Source: Enterobacteriaceae bacterium RIT693 (GTDB lineage: Bacteria; Pseudomonadota; Gammaproteobacteria; Enterobacterales; Enterobacteriaceae). Taken from it: DNA of 64,000 bases. The translations under genes were made by a program, and so were the position numbers. The stretch spans positions 620,001-684,000 of the forward strand of contig WJYK01000001.1 in the NCBI GenBank assembly GCA_009668225.1. The letters run 5' to 3'. Each line of letters begins with the position of its first letter. Within the stretch, counting starts at the first letter, position 1. This document shows positions 10,705-20,316 of this stretch, piece by piece. The notes beneath the pieces were generated by a model. The model was not told the DNA's origin. It did no database searches and saw only the letters and a list, made by a program, of their open reading frames with translations.

Positions 10705-11907
10705 TCAAAAGCGGCACTGCTCCAGATAACACCAGGCATATTGAGCATATAACTCTGCACCTGAGACCATCACATCTTCGTCAATATTGAAGCAACCATG
10801 GTGATGCGCCCAAATGCTTCCTTTCTCAGGGTTCCGGCAGCCAACAAGAGCAAAACAGCCAGGGATATCCTCCATGTAAAAGCTAAAATCTTCTCCCCCT
10901 GTCGTTGGTTTTTCCGTTACGAGTACCGCCTGATCGAACGAGGCACAGATAACCGATTGGGCCAGAAGTGCACTACGCTCCTCATTGATAACGGGTTGGG
11001 TGCCATAAGAGTACTCAACCTCAGCTTTTGCACCATAAAGAGCGGCGGTATGCTGTGCATAGCGTTCGATAGCAGCGCGAATACGCTCCCGAGTGACATT
11101 ATCAAAACAGCGAACCGTGCCTTCCAGTAAAGCATTTTCGGCAATGACATTGAAGCGGGTTCCCACTTCCATACGCCCTATCGTGACAACGGCAGATTCG
11201 AGTGCTGATGTTTCCCGCGCCACGATTGCCTGAAGATTCATCACGAAAGAGGAAGCCACCACCACCGCATCGACGCAGGCCTCAGGCATGGAACCATGTC
11301 CACCTCTTCCAGTAAACGTAACCTTCAGTAGATCGGCGGAAGCAAAGCTTGATCCTACATTACAGGAGATTTTTCCCGATGAGAGCGAACTCCAGATATG
11401 CATTCCAAAAACGTTATCAACACCATCAATCGCCCCCTGAGCAATCATGGCTTTCGCACCTTCGGCAATCTCTTCGGCTGGCTGAAAAATCAGCCTGACC
11501 TTTCCACGCAGACTCTTTTTATTTTCCTGTAATGCTTTAGCTGCGGTAAGCAACATAGCGGTATGAGAGTCATGCCCACAGGCATGCATAATCCCATGGT
11601 GACTCGATTTATAGCTTAAGGAATCGTTAAGTTCTTTTACGGGCAGCGCGTCCATATCAGCACGCAGAGCCACGGTTTTTCCTGGCATATCTCCGACAAT
11701 TTCAGCAATCACTCCCGTCGGTTCCGCTTTCCTGCAGGTGATTCCTATACGCTTTAGTTCCTCTAAAATTTTTTCCGTAGTACGGTGCTCCTGCCACGGC
11801 AATTCGGGATGCGCATGAAGATCACGTCGGAAGTCAATCATCGCACTTACGTGCTGACGCACAGACTGAGCAAGTGCTGCGCTGACCGGTAAATTAGTTT
11901 CAGCCAT
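10705..11907 (-). CDS. M20-family (M20D) amidohydrolase
   Basis: Zinc-dependent amidohydrolase/aminoacylase of the M20D group, which includes hippurate hydrolases, N-acetyl-diaminopimelate deacetylases and auxin-conjugate hydrolases. Metal and catalytic positions can be seen: Cys110-Gly-His112 in MHACGHDSHTAM, Glu145-Glu146 in QPAEE, His170, and a C-terminal histidine cluster near 368-370. The 400-residue length is typical, and no signal peptide is seen, so it is probably cytoplasmic. It follows the membrane-protein gene in the same direction (43 bases apart), suggesting uptake and hydrolysis of an N-acyl amino acid or small peptide. The substrate is not predictable from sequence. It occupies the place of pgpA. 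Confidence 0.85.
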   Translation of the reverse strand: MAETNLPVSAALAQSVRQHVSAMIDFRRDLHAHPELPWQEHRTTEKILEELKRIGITCRKAEPTGVIAEIVGDMPGKTVALRADMDALPVKELNDSLSYKSSHHGIMHACGHDSHTAMLLTAAKALQENKKSLRGKVRLIFQPAEEIAEGAKAMIAQGAIDGVDNVFGMHIWSSLSSGKISCNVGSSFASADLLKVTFTGRGGHGSMPEACVDAVVVASSFVMNLQAIVARETSALESAVVTIGRMEVGTRFNVIAENALLEGTVRCFDNVTRERIRAAIERYAQHTAALYGAKAEVEYSYGTQPVINEERSALLAQSVICASFDQAVLVTEKPTTGGEDFSFYMEDIPGCFALVGCRNPEKGSIWAHHHGCFNIDEDVMVSGAELYAQYAWCYLEQCRF

Positions 11908-11950
11908 AACATAAAATCCTTTTCATATAACATCAGGTAATTTGATGTCT

Positions 11951-13171
11951 CTAACCTGTAAATGGAGTGATATACCCAACCATAATTCCTGCTAATACTA
12001 CCGAGACCATCGTCACTGAAATAAATCCTCCGACCAGCATTGGGGCTAACATATGCTGCATAAGCACCTCGCGCTCTTTTGCGTTTTGCGTCAGCGCAGT
12101 CACCGCTTCATTCGTAATAATATAGTCGGCGGGAAACCCATACATGGCCGTCAAAGAGATGGCAAATGCCATTTCCATCGTAACTCCCAATACCTTCCCA
12201 ATCACCCACGAAACAAGAAACATACCAACAATAGCGGTAGTAATAAGCACTAGCATTGGAACGAGCAGACGTAGCAGCATATCCGGCGTTGCCTGATTCA
12301 ACGTATCAAAGATAAACAACATCAGCACCATTATGGTAAAGCCGAAACCATTAGCCTTCTGTAGCGGCTGTTTCTCAAGAAAACCAGCTGATGATGCAAT
12401 AACGCCAAACAGTAAGCAAAGCACAAACGGGCTTACAGCGATCAGTGGCCCCAGCCAGTTCGAGGCCAGATATGCAAGATATCCAACCAATGCCAGGCGG
12501 AAGAATTTGAAGTAACCGGTATTGTAAGAATCCGGGAACATTCTGAATAACCCCGGCATGGCATTTTCATTCTGTGAATCCGCTTTTTTTAAAACAGAGC
12601 CAGTACCGTGCATATCCTCATGCCATTGACCAGAACGGTAAAGTTCAAGCACCCGTCGACCTTCCCGTTGCAACATCAACGTCGTTAACGGGTAGCCCGC
12701 AAACCCCTGCATCACATAAATCAAAATGGCGAAAACGGAGAGATCCACAAGCCCGGCCTCGGCGGCCCCTTTTGACATGATAACGGCCGAAACAATACCG
12801 CCAACCAGCGGCGGCGTTGTCACAATGGCAGTATTGGTATCGAAGAGGAATGCGCAGATACACCAGACTGCCGCCATAATCCCAATGATGCCCGACAGTG
12901 AAATGACAATGGTTTTCCACTGCCGCAACAACTCCGGTATCGATAAAAGCGTTCCCATATTGGTAATGAGTAAATACATTGCCATGATGGCCACGACCGG
13001 CGCTACCCCGGCAATGCTGATAATATCCTTAGGGAAAAAACTCCAATAGCCCAAAAGAAAAAGTACTGCGCAGACAAAAACAGAAGGTATTTTTGCTTTT
13101 GTCCTTACCGAAATAACATCACCAAAGTACAAAACCCCGGTTACAAGCAACAATGCGAGCATTTGTGACAT
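11951..13171 (-). CDS. Polytopic inner-membrane protein, probable transporter
   Basis: 406 residues with about 10-11 hydrophobic helices, two similar-looking halves separated by a hydrophilic loop at roughly residues 170-215, and glycine-rich segments (PPLVGGIVSAVIMSKG). The architecture is reminiscent of GltS-like or other two-repeat secondary carriers, but I do not recognise the family firmly. It is the first gene of a two-gene unit with the M20 amidohydrolase, so a role importing the hydrolase substrate is a reasonable inference. The gene and its upstream region are visibly AT-richer than their neighbours, suggesting acquisition. Confidence 0.7.
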   Translation of the reverse strand: MSQMLALLLVTGVLYFGDVISVRTKAKIPSVFVCAVLFLLGYWSFFPKDIISIAGVAPVVAIMAMYLLITNMGTLLSIPELLRQWKTIVISLSGIIGIMAAVWCICAFLFDTNTAIVTTPPLVGGIVSAVIMSKGAAEAGLVDLSVFAILIYVMQGFAGYPLTTLMLQREGRRVLELYRSGQWHEDMHGTGSVLKKADSQNENAMPGLFRMFPDSYNTGYFKFFRLALVGYLAYLASNWLGPLIAVSPFVLCLLFGVIASSAGFLEKQPLQKANGFGFTIMVLMLFIFDTLNQATPDMLLRLLVPMLVLITTAIVGMFLVSWVIGKVLGVTMEMAFAISLTAMYGFPADYIITNEAVTALTQNAKEREVLMQHMLAPMLVGGFISVTMVSVVLAGIMVGYITPFTG

Positions 13172-13491
13172 GATTAAATTCCATTTTTCTTTATTAAGAT
13201 ATTTCCATTATTTTGATGGCACACAACAATAATATAGAAGAGAAAGGCATCAAAGATAATAAAAATATTATAATAGAAGTGCAAATGGAAGAATGATAAA
13301 ACTTAAACAGGTTTAATTAGAGTGATATAAAATCGGTGAAAATGTTATTATCTAATAACAATAATTCATTACAAGAATGAAATGGCGGGAAGATATTAAA
13401 AAAACAAATAACTTTTCCCCCTTTATCTCTTCACCGCCAGTTGCCATGTGTGATCATAACTGGCGGCATAAGAGAGTAAGGCCAATTCAAA
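13172..13491. other. AT-rich intergenic region between thiL and the transporter gene
   Basis: 320 bases without a gene, very AT-rich from 13200 to 13410, which contrasts with the GC-rich flanks. It must hold the promoter of the transporter/amidohydrolase unit. It contains a perfect 18-base palindrome (13343-13360) and, close to thiL, a 9-bp stem CCGCCAGTT/AACTGGCGG (13434-13466) with no T-run. No trace of pgpA coding sequence was recognised. Confidence 0.7.
13343..13360. promoter_or_regulatory. Perfect palindrome, candidate operator
   Basis: TGTTATTA-TC-TAATAACA, a perfect 8+8 inverted repeat with a two-base centre, 172 bases upstream of the transporter start. The size suits a dimeric repressor or activator. 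The cognate regulator is not evident nearby. Confidence 0.45.
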
Positions 13492-14463
13492 CTACGAAAA
13501 GTGATCGTAGCCTTTCATCTCCAGCGTCACAGGCTTACCTTCGCGGGTAAACTGCAGCCCTTCAGACGCAGAAACAATCTGCCCGATGCAGGTATAAGGC
13601 ACGCCCAGGTTGCCGATAGCCACTTCCAGCGCACCGCGGTTTAACTCTGGCACGGTGAAGCACAGTTCATAATCTTCTCCGCCGGACATCGCCCATTTCA
13701 GCGCTTGTTCCGGTTCAACGTGCTCGAGCATCGCTTCGGAGTAAGGCAGCAAATCGAGATCGATACGCGCCCCGCACTCGCTGGCCTTCAGGATATGGCC
13801 GAGGTCGGAAATCAGGCCATCTGAGAGATCGATAGCGCTGTTTGCCAGATCGCGCAGCGCCTGGCCGTGTAAAACGCGCGGCGTCGGGCGGAGATGCCGT
13901 TTAAGCAGATAATCCGCGTGCTGTGCATTCGCAACCTGTAAACGTTCCTGAAGGATTGCCAGGCCAGCCGCGCTGTCACCCGGCGTTCCGGTGACATAAA
14001 TCCAGTCTCCGGCTTTCGCACCGCTGCGCTTAAGCGCGCGCCCGGCAGGGATCATACCGTGGATCCCCAGCGTCAGAGAAAGTGGGCCACGGGTTGTGTC
14101 ACCGCCAATCAGCTGCATATCGTAATAATCCAGCTGCTCGAACAGGCTATCGCTGAACGCGGCAAGCCACGCTTCATCCACTTCAGGGAGCGTTATTGCA
14201 AGCGTAAGCCAGGCCGGATCTGCACCCATGGCGGCCAGATCGCTTAAATTCACCGCCAGTGCTTTGTAGCCCAAATCGCGTGGATCGATATCCGGCAGGA
14301 AGTGATTGCCGCTGACCAGCGTATCGGTGCTGATCGCCAGCAGCTGTTTTTCGGGTACCGACAGCAACGCACAATCGTCGCCGATACCGGCTTCCACATC
14401 ACGACGGGAACTTGTTACGCGATCGAAGTAACGGGCAATCAGGGAAAACTCACCGCATGCCAT
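13492..14463 (-). CDS. thiL: Thiamine-monophosphate kinase
   Basis: ATP-dependent phosphorylation of thiamine monophosphate to thiamine diphosphate. PurM/AIR synthase-like fold: N-terminal GIGDDCALL motif and the Mg-binding [14 protein letters not shown] segment. The 323 residues match E. coli ThiL (325). Last gene of the nrdR-ribD-ribH-nusB-thiL run, 62 bases after nusB. In E. coli pgpA overlaps its 3' end; here no pgpA follows. Confidence 0.96.
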   Translation of the reverse strand: MACGEFSLIARYFDRVTSSRRDVEAGIGDDCALLSVPEKQLLAISTDTLVSGNHFLPDIDPRDLGYKALAVNLSDLAAMGADPAWLTLAITLPEVDEAWLAAFSDSLFEQLDYYDMQLIGGDTTRGPLSLTLGIHGMIPAGRALKRSGAKAGDWIYVTGTPGDSAAGLAILQERLQVANAQHADYLLKRHLRPTPRVLHGQALRDLANSAIDLSDGLISDLGHILKASECGARIDLDLLPYSEAMLEHVEPEQALKWAMSGGEDYELCFTVPELNRGALEVAIGNLGVPYTCIGQIVSASEGLQFTREGKPVTLEMKGYDHFS

Positions 14464-14525
14464 GCGTGATACCTCAAGAATGTCAGTTGCAGAAAAAATG
14501 TGGCCGGGAAAACCCGGCCAGGAGA

Positions 14526-14945
14526 TTACTTCTTGTGGGGACGAATAGCGGGAGCGGCTTTATCAAGTACGCCGTTAACGAACTTGTGGCTATCTTCGGC
14601 ACCGAAGGTTTTTGCCAGTTCAATCGCTTCGTTGATGGCCACTTTGTAGGGCACATCGTCACGTTTGGACAGTTCGAACAGCGCAATGCGCAGTACCGCT
14701 TTTTCCACCTGGCCCAGCTCTTCGAGGAGACGAGACAGGTAAGGCTTCATCAGCCCATCCAGATACGCGCTGTTAGTTGCCACCCCGCTCAGCAGCTCAC
14801 GGAAATAGATAACGTCAACGTCTTTGACGTCCTGTTCCGCCAGGAACTGGTATTCGACATCAGCGATGTCGTTTTTAGACAACTGCCAGGAGTAGAGCGC
14901 CTGGACGGCACACTCACGGGCGCGGCGACGAGCAGCAGGTTTCAC
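14526..14945 (-). CDS. nusB: Transcription antitermination factor NusB
   Basis: Small all-helical RNA-binding protein that joins S10 (NusE) on boxA RNA in rRNA antitermination complexes. 139 residues, identical in length to E. coli NusB, with the Arg-rich N-terminus [19 protein letters not shown]. It follows ribH by 20 bases in the riboflavin/NusB operon. Confidence 0.97.
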   Translation of the reverse strand: MKPAARRRARECAVQALYSWQLSKNDIADVEYQFLAEQDVKDVDVIYFRELLSGVATNSAYLDGLMKPYLSRLLEELGQVEKAVLRIALFELSKRDDVPYKVAINEAIELAKTFGAEDSHKFVNGVLDKAAPAIRPHKK

Positions 14946-14965
14946 GGATTTCCCCTTACAAAAAA

Positions 14966-15436
14966 TCAGGCCTTAATGGCTTTCAATACATTAATCATTT
15001 CAAGCGCGGTCAGTGCAGCTTCTGCACCTTTGTTACCGGCTTTGGTGCCAGCGCGTTCGATGGCTTGTTCAATGCTTTCAGTGGTCAGCACGCCGAAGGC
15101 AACGGGAATACCGCTGTCATGGGCAACGCTTAACAGACCGTTGCTGGCACCGCCGGCAACGTATTCGAAGTGCGCAGTACCGCCACGAATCACGGTGCCG
15201 AGCGCGATAACCGCATCGTATTTGCCGGTTTTCGCCAACGCATCGGCGGCCAGCGGCAGCTCGTAAGCACCAGGCACCCAAACCACGGTGATGTTTTCGT
15301 CTTTCACCTGACCAATACGTTTCAGGGCGTCGATAGCACCTTCCAGCAGGCTGTCATTGATGAAGTTGTTAAAACGCGCGATGGTGATGGCGACGCGAGC
15401 GTCAGGAGTAGCAACGGCAGCTTCAATAATGTTCAT
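14966..15436 (-). CDS. ribH: 6,7-dimethyl-8-ribityllumazine synthase
   Basis: Condenses 5-amino-6-ribitylamino-uracil with dihydroxybutanone phosphate in riboflavin synthesis (called ribE in recent E. coli naming). 156 residues; conserved WVPGAYELP and [14 protein letters not shown] segments line the active site, with the histidine of the latter as the probable proton acceptor. Forms an icosahedral 60-mer in relatives. Between ribD and nusB. Confidence 0.97.
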   Translation of the reverse strand: MNIIEAAVATPDARVAITIARFNNFINDSLLEGAIDALKRIGQVKDENITVVWVPGAYELPLAADALAKTGKYDAVIALGTVIRGGTAHFEYVAGGASNGLLSVAHDSGIPVAFGVLTTESIEQAIERAGTKAGNKGAEAALTALEMINVLKAIKA

Positions 15437-15512
15437 AATCTTCCTTTACGGGTTCTGTTTAGCCCCGCAGGGGGGCGGATTTTATCATAATCTTTTCGTG
15501 ACTGCTTACGTT

Positions 15513-16636
15513 TTACTGGCGACCGTAAACGGGCGTCAGGTGCAGGCACAAATCTGGGCCAACCTGCCGGACTTCGCTAAAGCTAAACTCCGGCACATCA
15601 GCAAGTTTTTCAAGGCCAGGAAGCGCACATAAACCACGTGCATCATTACCTAATAATTTTGGCGCGACGTAGACAATAAGCTCATCCACCAGGCCTGCCT
15701 GCAGCAGCGCACCGGCAAGCGTTGCCCCCGCCTCAACCCAGACAGAGTTCACCTGGCGTTTGCCAAGCTGCATCATTAGCACCACCAAATCAAGATGGCC
15801 GTTATGTTCCGGAACCAACAGCTGTTCGACGTTTTCCGGCCAGCTTTGCTCCTCTGCGTGGCTGCGTGCAAGCCAGGTTTGGCCCGGATTAACAATAAGT
15901 TGATGCTGCGGCGTCACGCGGTTTTGGCGGTCAACCACGATACGAATCGGCTGGCGCAAATCCTGTTGAGCATAAATCGCCTGGCTGGCGCTATCCAGCT
16001 CATCCCAGCGTACCGTTAATGACGGGTTGTCCGCCAGCACGGTGGCGCTGCTTGAGAGGATAGCGGCACTTTGTGCGCGCTGACGCTGCACATCGCGACG
16101 CGCCTGAGGAGAAGTAATCCACTGACTCTCCCCGCTTGCCATCGCGGTACGTCCGTCTAGCGAAGCACCGAGTTTAAGCTGGATAAACGGGAAGCCGGTG
16201 CGCATACGTTTCAGGAAGCCACGGTTCAGGGCTTCCGCCTCACTCATCATTAAGCCGTGACTGACTTCGATACCCGCCTGCTGCAGGCGGTAGAGACCAC
16301 GCCCGGCGACCTGCGGGTTGGGGTCCTGCATGGCGGCAACAACGCGGGAGACGCCTGCAGCAATTAAGGCATCACAGCATGGTGGCGTGCGGCCATGGTG
16401 GCTACAAGGTTCGAGCGTGACATAGGCCGTTGCGCCTCGCGCCTGCTCGCCCGCCATACGCAGGGCATGCACTTCCGCGTGAGGTTCACCGGCGCGGAAA
16501 TGGAAACCTTCCCCGACAATTTCGCCGTCTTTGACGATCACGCAGCCGACATTCGGATTCGGTGCTGTGGTAAAACGTCCGCGCTTCGCCAGCTCAAGCG
16601 CACGAGCCATAAACTGTTCATCAAGGGACATCGGCA

Positions 16637-16637
<1 letters not shown>
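15513..16637 (-). CDS. ribD: Bifunctional riboflavin deaminase/reductase RibD
   Basis: Two steps of riboflavin synthesis: zinc-dependent pyrimidine deaminase (N-terminal, motifs HAEVHAL and PCSHHGRTPPC) and NADPH-dependent reductase (C-terminal, about residue 150 on, KLGASLDGRTAM). The ATG at 16637 overlaps the nrdR stop as TAATG and has AGGA at proper spacing, giving 374 residues; a second ATG at 16631 is possible. Translational coupling to nrdR is likely. Confidence 0.95.
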
Positions 16638-17185
<548 letters not shown>

Positions 17186-17240
17186 TCAAGCAACAGGAAC
17201 TACGCTTAAATCAGCAAACGGCAACAAGGAAAAAACAACC

Positions 17241-17801
17241 ATGACAAAGACTTACCTAAGAATTATCCTGGTATCCAGCCTGATGAGTCTGTCCGCCTGC
17301 GCCCAGCAAACCGAAGTGCGTCAGATGCGCAGCCAGATTGGCTCGTTAAATCAGGAGATGACGAAGCTCAGCCAGCAGACGGTAAAACTGACTCAGCAAA
17401 ATGCCCTCAACGCCAAATCAACCACCGGTGTCTACCTGCTCCCGGGTTCGAACACCCCAGCGCGCCTGAATAGCCAGCTCGGTAGCCTTAAAATGTCGCT
17501 GACGCATGTTGCGGCGGAAGCCAACGGCACTCGCGCCACGCTGCTGATTCAAAGCGAGTCTAACGATCCGCTGCCGGCATTTAGCGGCAAGGTTGAATGG
17601 GGCCAGATCCAGGGCACAACGGACAGCTTCCAGGAAGTTAACGTGCAGACGCAGCAAATCGACGCTCCAGCCAGTATTCTGGCGCCAAGCGATGTGTCCA
17701 TTCCTCTGCGCCTGTCCGGCATTACGCCTGAGCAACTTGGCTTTGTGCGCGTTCACGATATTCAGCCGGTTTCTGCCGCACAGCCAGCGCCTGCACAGTA
17801 G
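17241..17801 (+). CDS. yajI: Lipoprotein YajI (DUF3251-type)
   Basis: Small lipoprotein of unknown function. It has a short signal sequence with lipobox LSAC and lipidated Cys20, followed by a predicted coiled coil (QMRSQIGSLNQEMTKLSQQT, about 28-55) and a compact C-terminal domain. The ATG at 17241 follows AAGGAAAA; the open frame upstream to 17052 overlaps nrdR antisense and is not used. 186 residues. The name rests on position between nrdR and tsx and on the lipoprotein character. Confidence 0.75.
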   Translation: MTKTYLRIILVSSLMSLSACAQQTEVRQMRSQIGSLNQEMTKLSQQTVKLTQQNALNAKSTTGVYLLPGSNTPARLNSQLGSLKMSLTHVAAEANGTRATLLIQSESNDPLPAFSGKVEWGQIQGTTDSFQEVNVQTQQIDAPASILAPSDVSIPLRLSGITPEQLGFVRVHDIQPVSAAQPAPAQ

Positions 17802-18163
17802 CTCTCCACTCCCTTGCCAGGCAGGGGAGTTCGTCACACTCTTTCACACTGCCCGCACAATATGTGAAGCAAAGCTCTTCTTTCCTCCCGCCCCATAACG
17901 TGATATGCATCACAGTTATTTGTAACAGCCTGACGCTTGTTTGCGTAATTTGACGAAGCAGGTACAATCACGCCGTTTTTATTATGCGCAAACGTGAACG
18001 CAATCGATTACGCATATGAGAAGAATGTGAAATAGAACATATTTTTGTGAGCAGGGATTTCTATAATAGTCGCGCTGCAAAGGTCCTTCCCCTGAGACCG
18101 GCGGCCATGGATGACATCTCACATCCGCATCGCACCAAAATTACGTAAACAGTGGCTAAAAAT
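17802..18163 (+). promoter_or_regulatory. tsx upstream control region
   Basis: A 362-base intergenic region. A hairpin at 17808-17830 follows yajI. Then come a CRP-like half-palindrome TGATATGCATCACA (17901-17914), a LacI-family/PurR-like operator ACGCAATCGATTACGC (17998-18013) overlapping a CRP-like CGTGA-N6-TCGAT (17993-18008), a second CRP-like site TGTGA-N6-ACATA (18026-18041), and a -10 TATAAT (18062-18067). With a start near 18074 the two CRP-like sites centre near -40 and -74, the spacing known for CRP/CytR control of E. coli tsx. Confidence 0.65.
17998..18013. promoter_or_regulatory. PurR/CytR-type operator upstream of tsx
   Basis: ACGCAATCGATTACGC fits the PurR consensus ANGCAANCGNTTNCNT at all fixed positions except the last. 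Binding by PurR or CytR would tie nucleoside-porin expression to purine and nucleoside status. Inferred from sequence only. Confidence 0.5.
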
Positions 18164-19018
18164 ATGAAAAAAATTATTCTGGCAGCCGGCACCGTTCTGG
18201 CGCTTTCCAGCTCTTTCTCTGCCAGCGCAGAAGAAGCAAAAAACAGCGAATACCTCTCCGACTGGTGGCACCAGAGCGTTAACGTTGTCGGCAGCTACCA
18301 CACCCGTTTCGGGCCGCAGCTGCGTAACGATACCTACCTGGAATACGAAGCGTTCGCCAAAAAAGATTGGTTCGATTTCTACGGCTACGTGGATGCGCCA
18401 GTCTTCTTCGGCGGTAACACCCAGGCGAAAGGGATCTGGAACCACGGTTCCCCACTGTTTATGGAAATCGAACCTCGCTTCTCCATCGATAAGCTGACCG
18501 GCACCGATCTGAGCTTTGGTCCGTTCAAAGAGTGGTACTTCGCGAACAACTATATTTACGACATGGGTCGTAACCAGGCCAACCGCCAGAGCACCTGGTA
18601 TATGGGTCTGGGTACCGACATCGATACCGGCCTGCCGATGAGCCTGTCGATGAACGTGTACGCCAAATACCAGTGGCAGAACTACGGTGCCTCTAACGAA
18701 AACGAGTGGGATGGTTACCGCTTCAAGGTGAAATACTTCGTACCGATTACCTCCCTGTGGGGCGGTAAACTGAGTTACATCGGTTTCACCAACGTTGACT
18801 GGGACTCTGACCTGGGCAACGACCAGTACCGCACCAACAACTCCGTTGCATCCAGCCACATCCTGTCGCTGAACTACGATCACCTGCACTATTCCTTCGT
18901 GGCCCGTTACTTCCATAACGGCGGCCAGTGGAAAGATGGCGATCAGCCGTTCTTCATGAACGAGCGCGTGAAGTCTACCGGCTTCGGCTACTACGTGGTT
19001 GTCGGTTACAACTTCTAA
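18164..19018 (+). CDS. tsx: Nucleoside-specific channel-forming outer-membrane porin Tsx
   Basis: Monomeric 12-stranded beta-barrel admitting nucleosides and deoxynucleosides; receptor for colicin K and T6-like phages in E. coli. Signal peptide of about 22 residues, then [20 protein letters not shown], which is almost invariant in the family, and a C-terminal aromatic barrel end (VVGYNF). The start at ATG 18164 (MKKIILAAG) gives 284 residues; a GTG at 18152 would put extra residues before the signal peptide. The surface loop near residues 225-235 is shorter than in E. coli, plausible for a phage-selected region. Confidence 0.97.
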   Translation: MKKIILAAGTVLALSSSFSASAEEAKNSEYLSDWWHQSVNVVGSYHTRFGPQLRNDTYLEYEAFAKKDWFDFYGYVDAPVFFGGNTQAKGIWNHGSPLFMEIEPRFSIDKLTGTDLSFGPFKEWYFANNYIYDMGRNQANRQSTWYMGLGTDIDTGLPMSLSMNVYAKYQWQNYGASNENEWDGYRFKVKYFVPITSLWGGKLSYIGFTNVDWDSDLGNDQYRTNNSVASSHILSLNYDHLHYSFVARYFHNGGQWKDGDQPFFMNERVKSTGFGYYVVVGYNF

Positions 19019-19032
19019 CCGTCACAGCAGAC

Positions 19033-19064
19033 AAAAAAACCGGCCTTCTGGCCGGTTTTTTATT
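19033..19064. terminator. Bidirectional terminator between tsx and the WYL regulator
   Basis: AAAAAAACCGGCC-TTCT-GGCCGGTTTTTT: perfect stem with A and T runs on both sides, so it can stop tsx on the plus strand and the convergent regulator gene on the minus strand. It overlaps the regulator stop codon. Confidence 0.9.
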
Positions 19065-19761
19065 TTCCAGGCAGGTAACCTTTGGCCTTCTGAAGAGCAA
19101 TAAAGGCCTGGAGAGAACGATCGTGGCGCTCCTGATACACACGCCCGGTTAAACGAATATCCCGACAGCGATCCAGCCTGAAGCTGCGGTAATCATCCCG
19201 CGCCTCACACCAGGCGACCAGCAGCCAGACCTCACCCCAGAATGACAGCCCCAGCGGGTGAATATCTCTCTCCGTCGGCTCACCTTTCTCATCCTCGTAC
19301 AGCAGATGGACCACCTGGCATTTGTCGATGGCGGAATGAAACAGATCGAATCGGGCTTTCACCCGTGGGAATTTATTAAAATCCGGCGAGATGATACGAC
19401 TGCGCTCGGCAACACGACGCTTTTCTGGCGTAAGCACGGCGAGGAGTTTTTCATGCACGGATTCTGCAGATTTCGCCAGCGCTTCTCCGCTCCAGGTCTG
19501 CACCATTCTTAACGCGGCAATCACCGCCTCCACTTCTGAGGAAGTCAGCATCAGAGGCGGAAGATCGTAGCCGGCCAGCAGGCGATAGCCGCAGCCCGCC
19601 TCCCCCTCTATCGGCACGCCGGATAAAGAAAGATCCCGAATATCGCGGTAGACAGTGCGCTCAGAGACTTCCAGCCGCTCGGCAAGCTGCGCAGCCGTGG
19701 TCAATCGCCTGCCGCGCAGGATCTGCACTATCTGAAATAATCGATCGGCTCTTCGGCTCAT
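19060..19761 (-). CDS. YafY-family transcriptional regulator (HTH-11 plus WYL domain)
   Basis: 233-residue regulator: N-terminal winged helix (about 1-60, SRRADRLFQIVQILRG, TAAQLAERLEVSERTVYRDI) and a C-terminal WYL effector domain (about 140-225, HPLGLSFWGEVWLLVAWC). The start MSRRADRL at 19761 is the usual family start; the upstream open frame adds 14 unrelated residues. It lies 59 bases downstream of the VOC gene on the same strand with a hairpin between them. The pair occupies the yajD position of E. coli. It probably controls the VOC gene through the palindrome at 20231-20254. Confidence 0.85.
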   Translation of the reverse strand: MSRRADRLFQIVQILRGRRLTTAAQLAERLEVSERTVYRDIRDLSLSGVPIEGEAGCGYRLLAGYDLPPLMLTSSEVEAVIAALRMVQTWSGEALAKSAESVHEKLLAVLTPEKRRVAERSRIISPDFNKFPRVKARFDLFHSAIDKCQVVHLLYEDEKGEPTERDIHPLGLSFWGEVWLLVAWCEARDDYRSFRLDRCRDIRLTGRVYQERHDRSLQAFIALQKAKGYLPGK

Positions 19762-19782
19762 GAGGGTTCCGGGCAAAATTAA

Positions 19783-19801
19783 GCCTGCCAAAATGGCAGG
19801 C
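19783..19801 (-). terminator. Hairpin between the VOC gene and the WYL regulator
   Basis: GCCTGCCA-AAA-TGGCAGGC, followed on the minus strand by TTAATTTT. It could be a partial terminator or attenuator that lowers regulator expression relative to the VOC gene. Confidence 0.6.
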
Positions 19802-19820
19802 ATTAATTAAGTATTGCGGC

Positions 19821-20186
19821 TTAAACCGGCTGGTGCAACCCCACCCGATTGCCCTCACTATCAATCATTAACGCTATCGTGCCGATATCATGGGGCAGCA
19901 CCTGAGGACCAAAGTCCAGACTACCTCCCGCCGCTTCTACCTGCTGCAGCGCCTGGGCGATATCGGGCGTATACAGATAAATCACCGCGCCTTTATCTGA
20001 AGGGATAAACCGATCTCCCTTGACCAAAGCGCCGCCGGTGGCAGGTTGGTCATACGAAAATACAGCATTGTCCACGCCGGCCATCGTCTCGCGGCGAAAT
20101 TCAGCGTTCAGTACTCGTTGGTAAAAGGCTATCGCGCGTTCCATATCGGAAACGGGGATCTCAAACCAGTTGATGATTGTGCTCAT
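19821..20186 (-). CDS. VOC-family (glyoxalase/bleomycin-resistance fold) protein
   Basis: 121-residue protein of the vicinal-oxygen-chelate superfamily with two beta-alpha-beta-beta-beta repeats (INWFEIPVSDMERAIAFYQ at 5-23, the second half from about 65). Members include metal-dependent enzymes and antibiotic-binding proteins; the substrate here is unknown. An AGGAG-like sequence precedes the ATG. First gene of a two-gene unit with the WYL regulator. Confidence 0.85.
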   Translation of the reverse strand: MSTIINWFEIPVSDMERAIAFYQRVLNAEFRRETMAGVDNAVFSYDQPATGGALVKGDRFIPSDKGAVIYLYTPDIAQALQQVEAAGGSLDFGPQVLPHDIGTIALMIDSEGNRVGLHQPV

Positions 20187-20230
20187 TGTTTTTCTCCTGT
20201 GCTGTCAGTAACCACGAGTCTACTGCCCCC

Positions 20231-20254
20231 CTCCTGACAGCATCCTGTCAGGAG
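20231..20254. promoter_or_regulatory. Perfect 10+10 palindrome upstream of the VOC/WYL unit
   Basis: Arms CTCCTGACAG and CTGTCAGGAG with a four-base spacer (CATC), ending 45 bases before the VOC start. This is a good operator candidate for the neighbouring WYL regulator; no T-run follows on the minus strand, which argues against a terminator. Confidence 0.55.
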
Positions 20255-20268
20255 AGAAACGCCTGGCG

Positions 20269-20300
20269 AAAAAAAACCGCAGCACGATGGCTGCGGTTTA
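20269..20300 (-). terminator. Rho-independent terminator of the queA-secF operon
   Basis: AAACCGCAGC-ACGATG-GCTGCGGTTT; on the minus strand the stem is followed by eight T. Located 17 bases past the secF stop. Confidence 0.9.
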
Positions 20301-20316
20301 TCAGGCTAAAGCAGGA

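Noticed and set aside
13434-13466. CCGCCAGTT/AACTGGCGG stem after thiL as a terminator
   Set aside because: No T-run follows on the minus strand, so it does not qualify as an intrinsic terminator; it may be a remnant of the rearranged junction.
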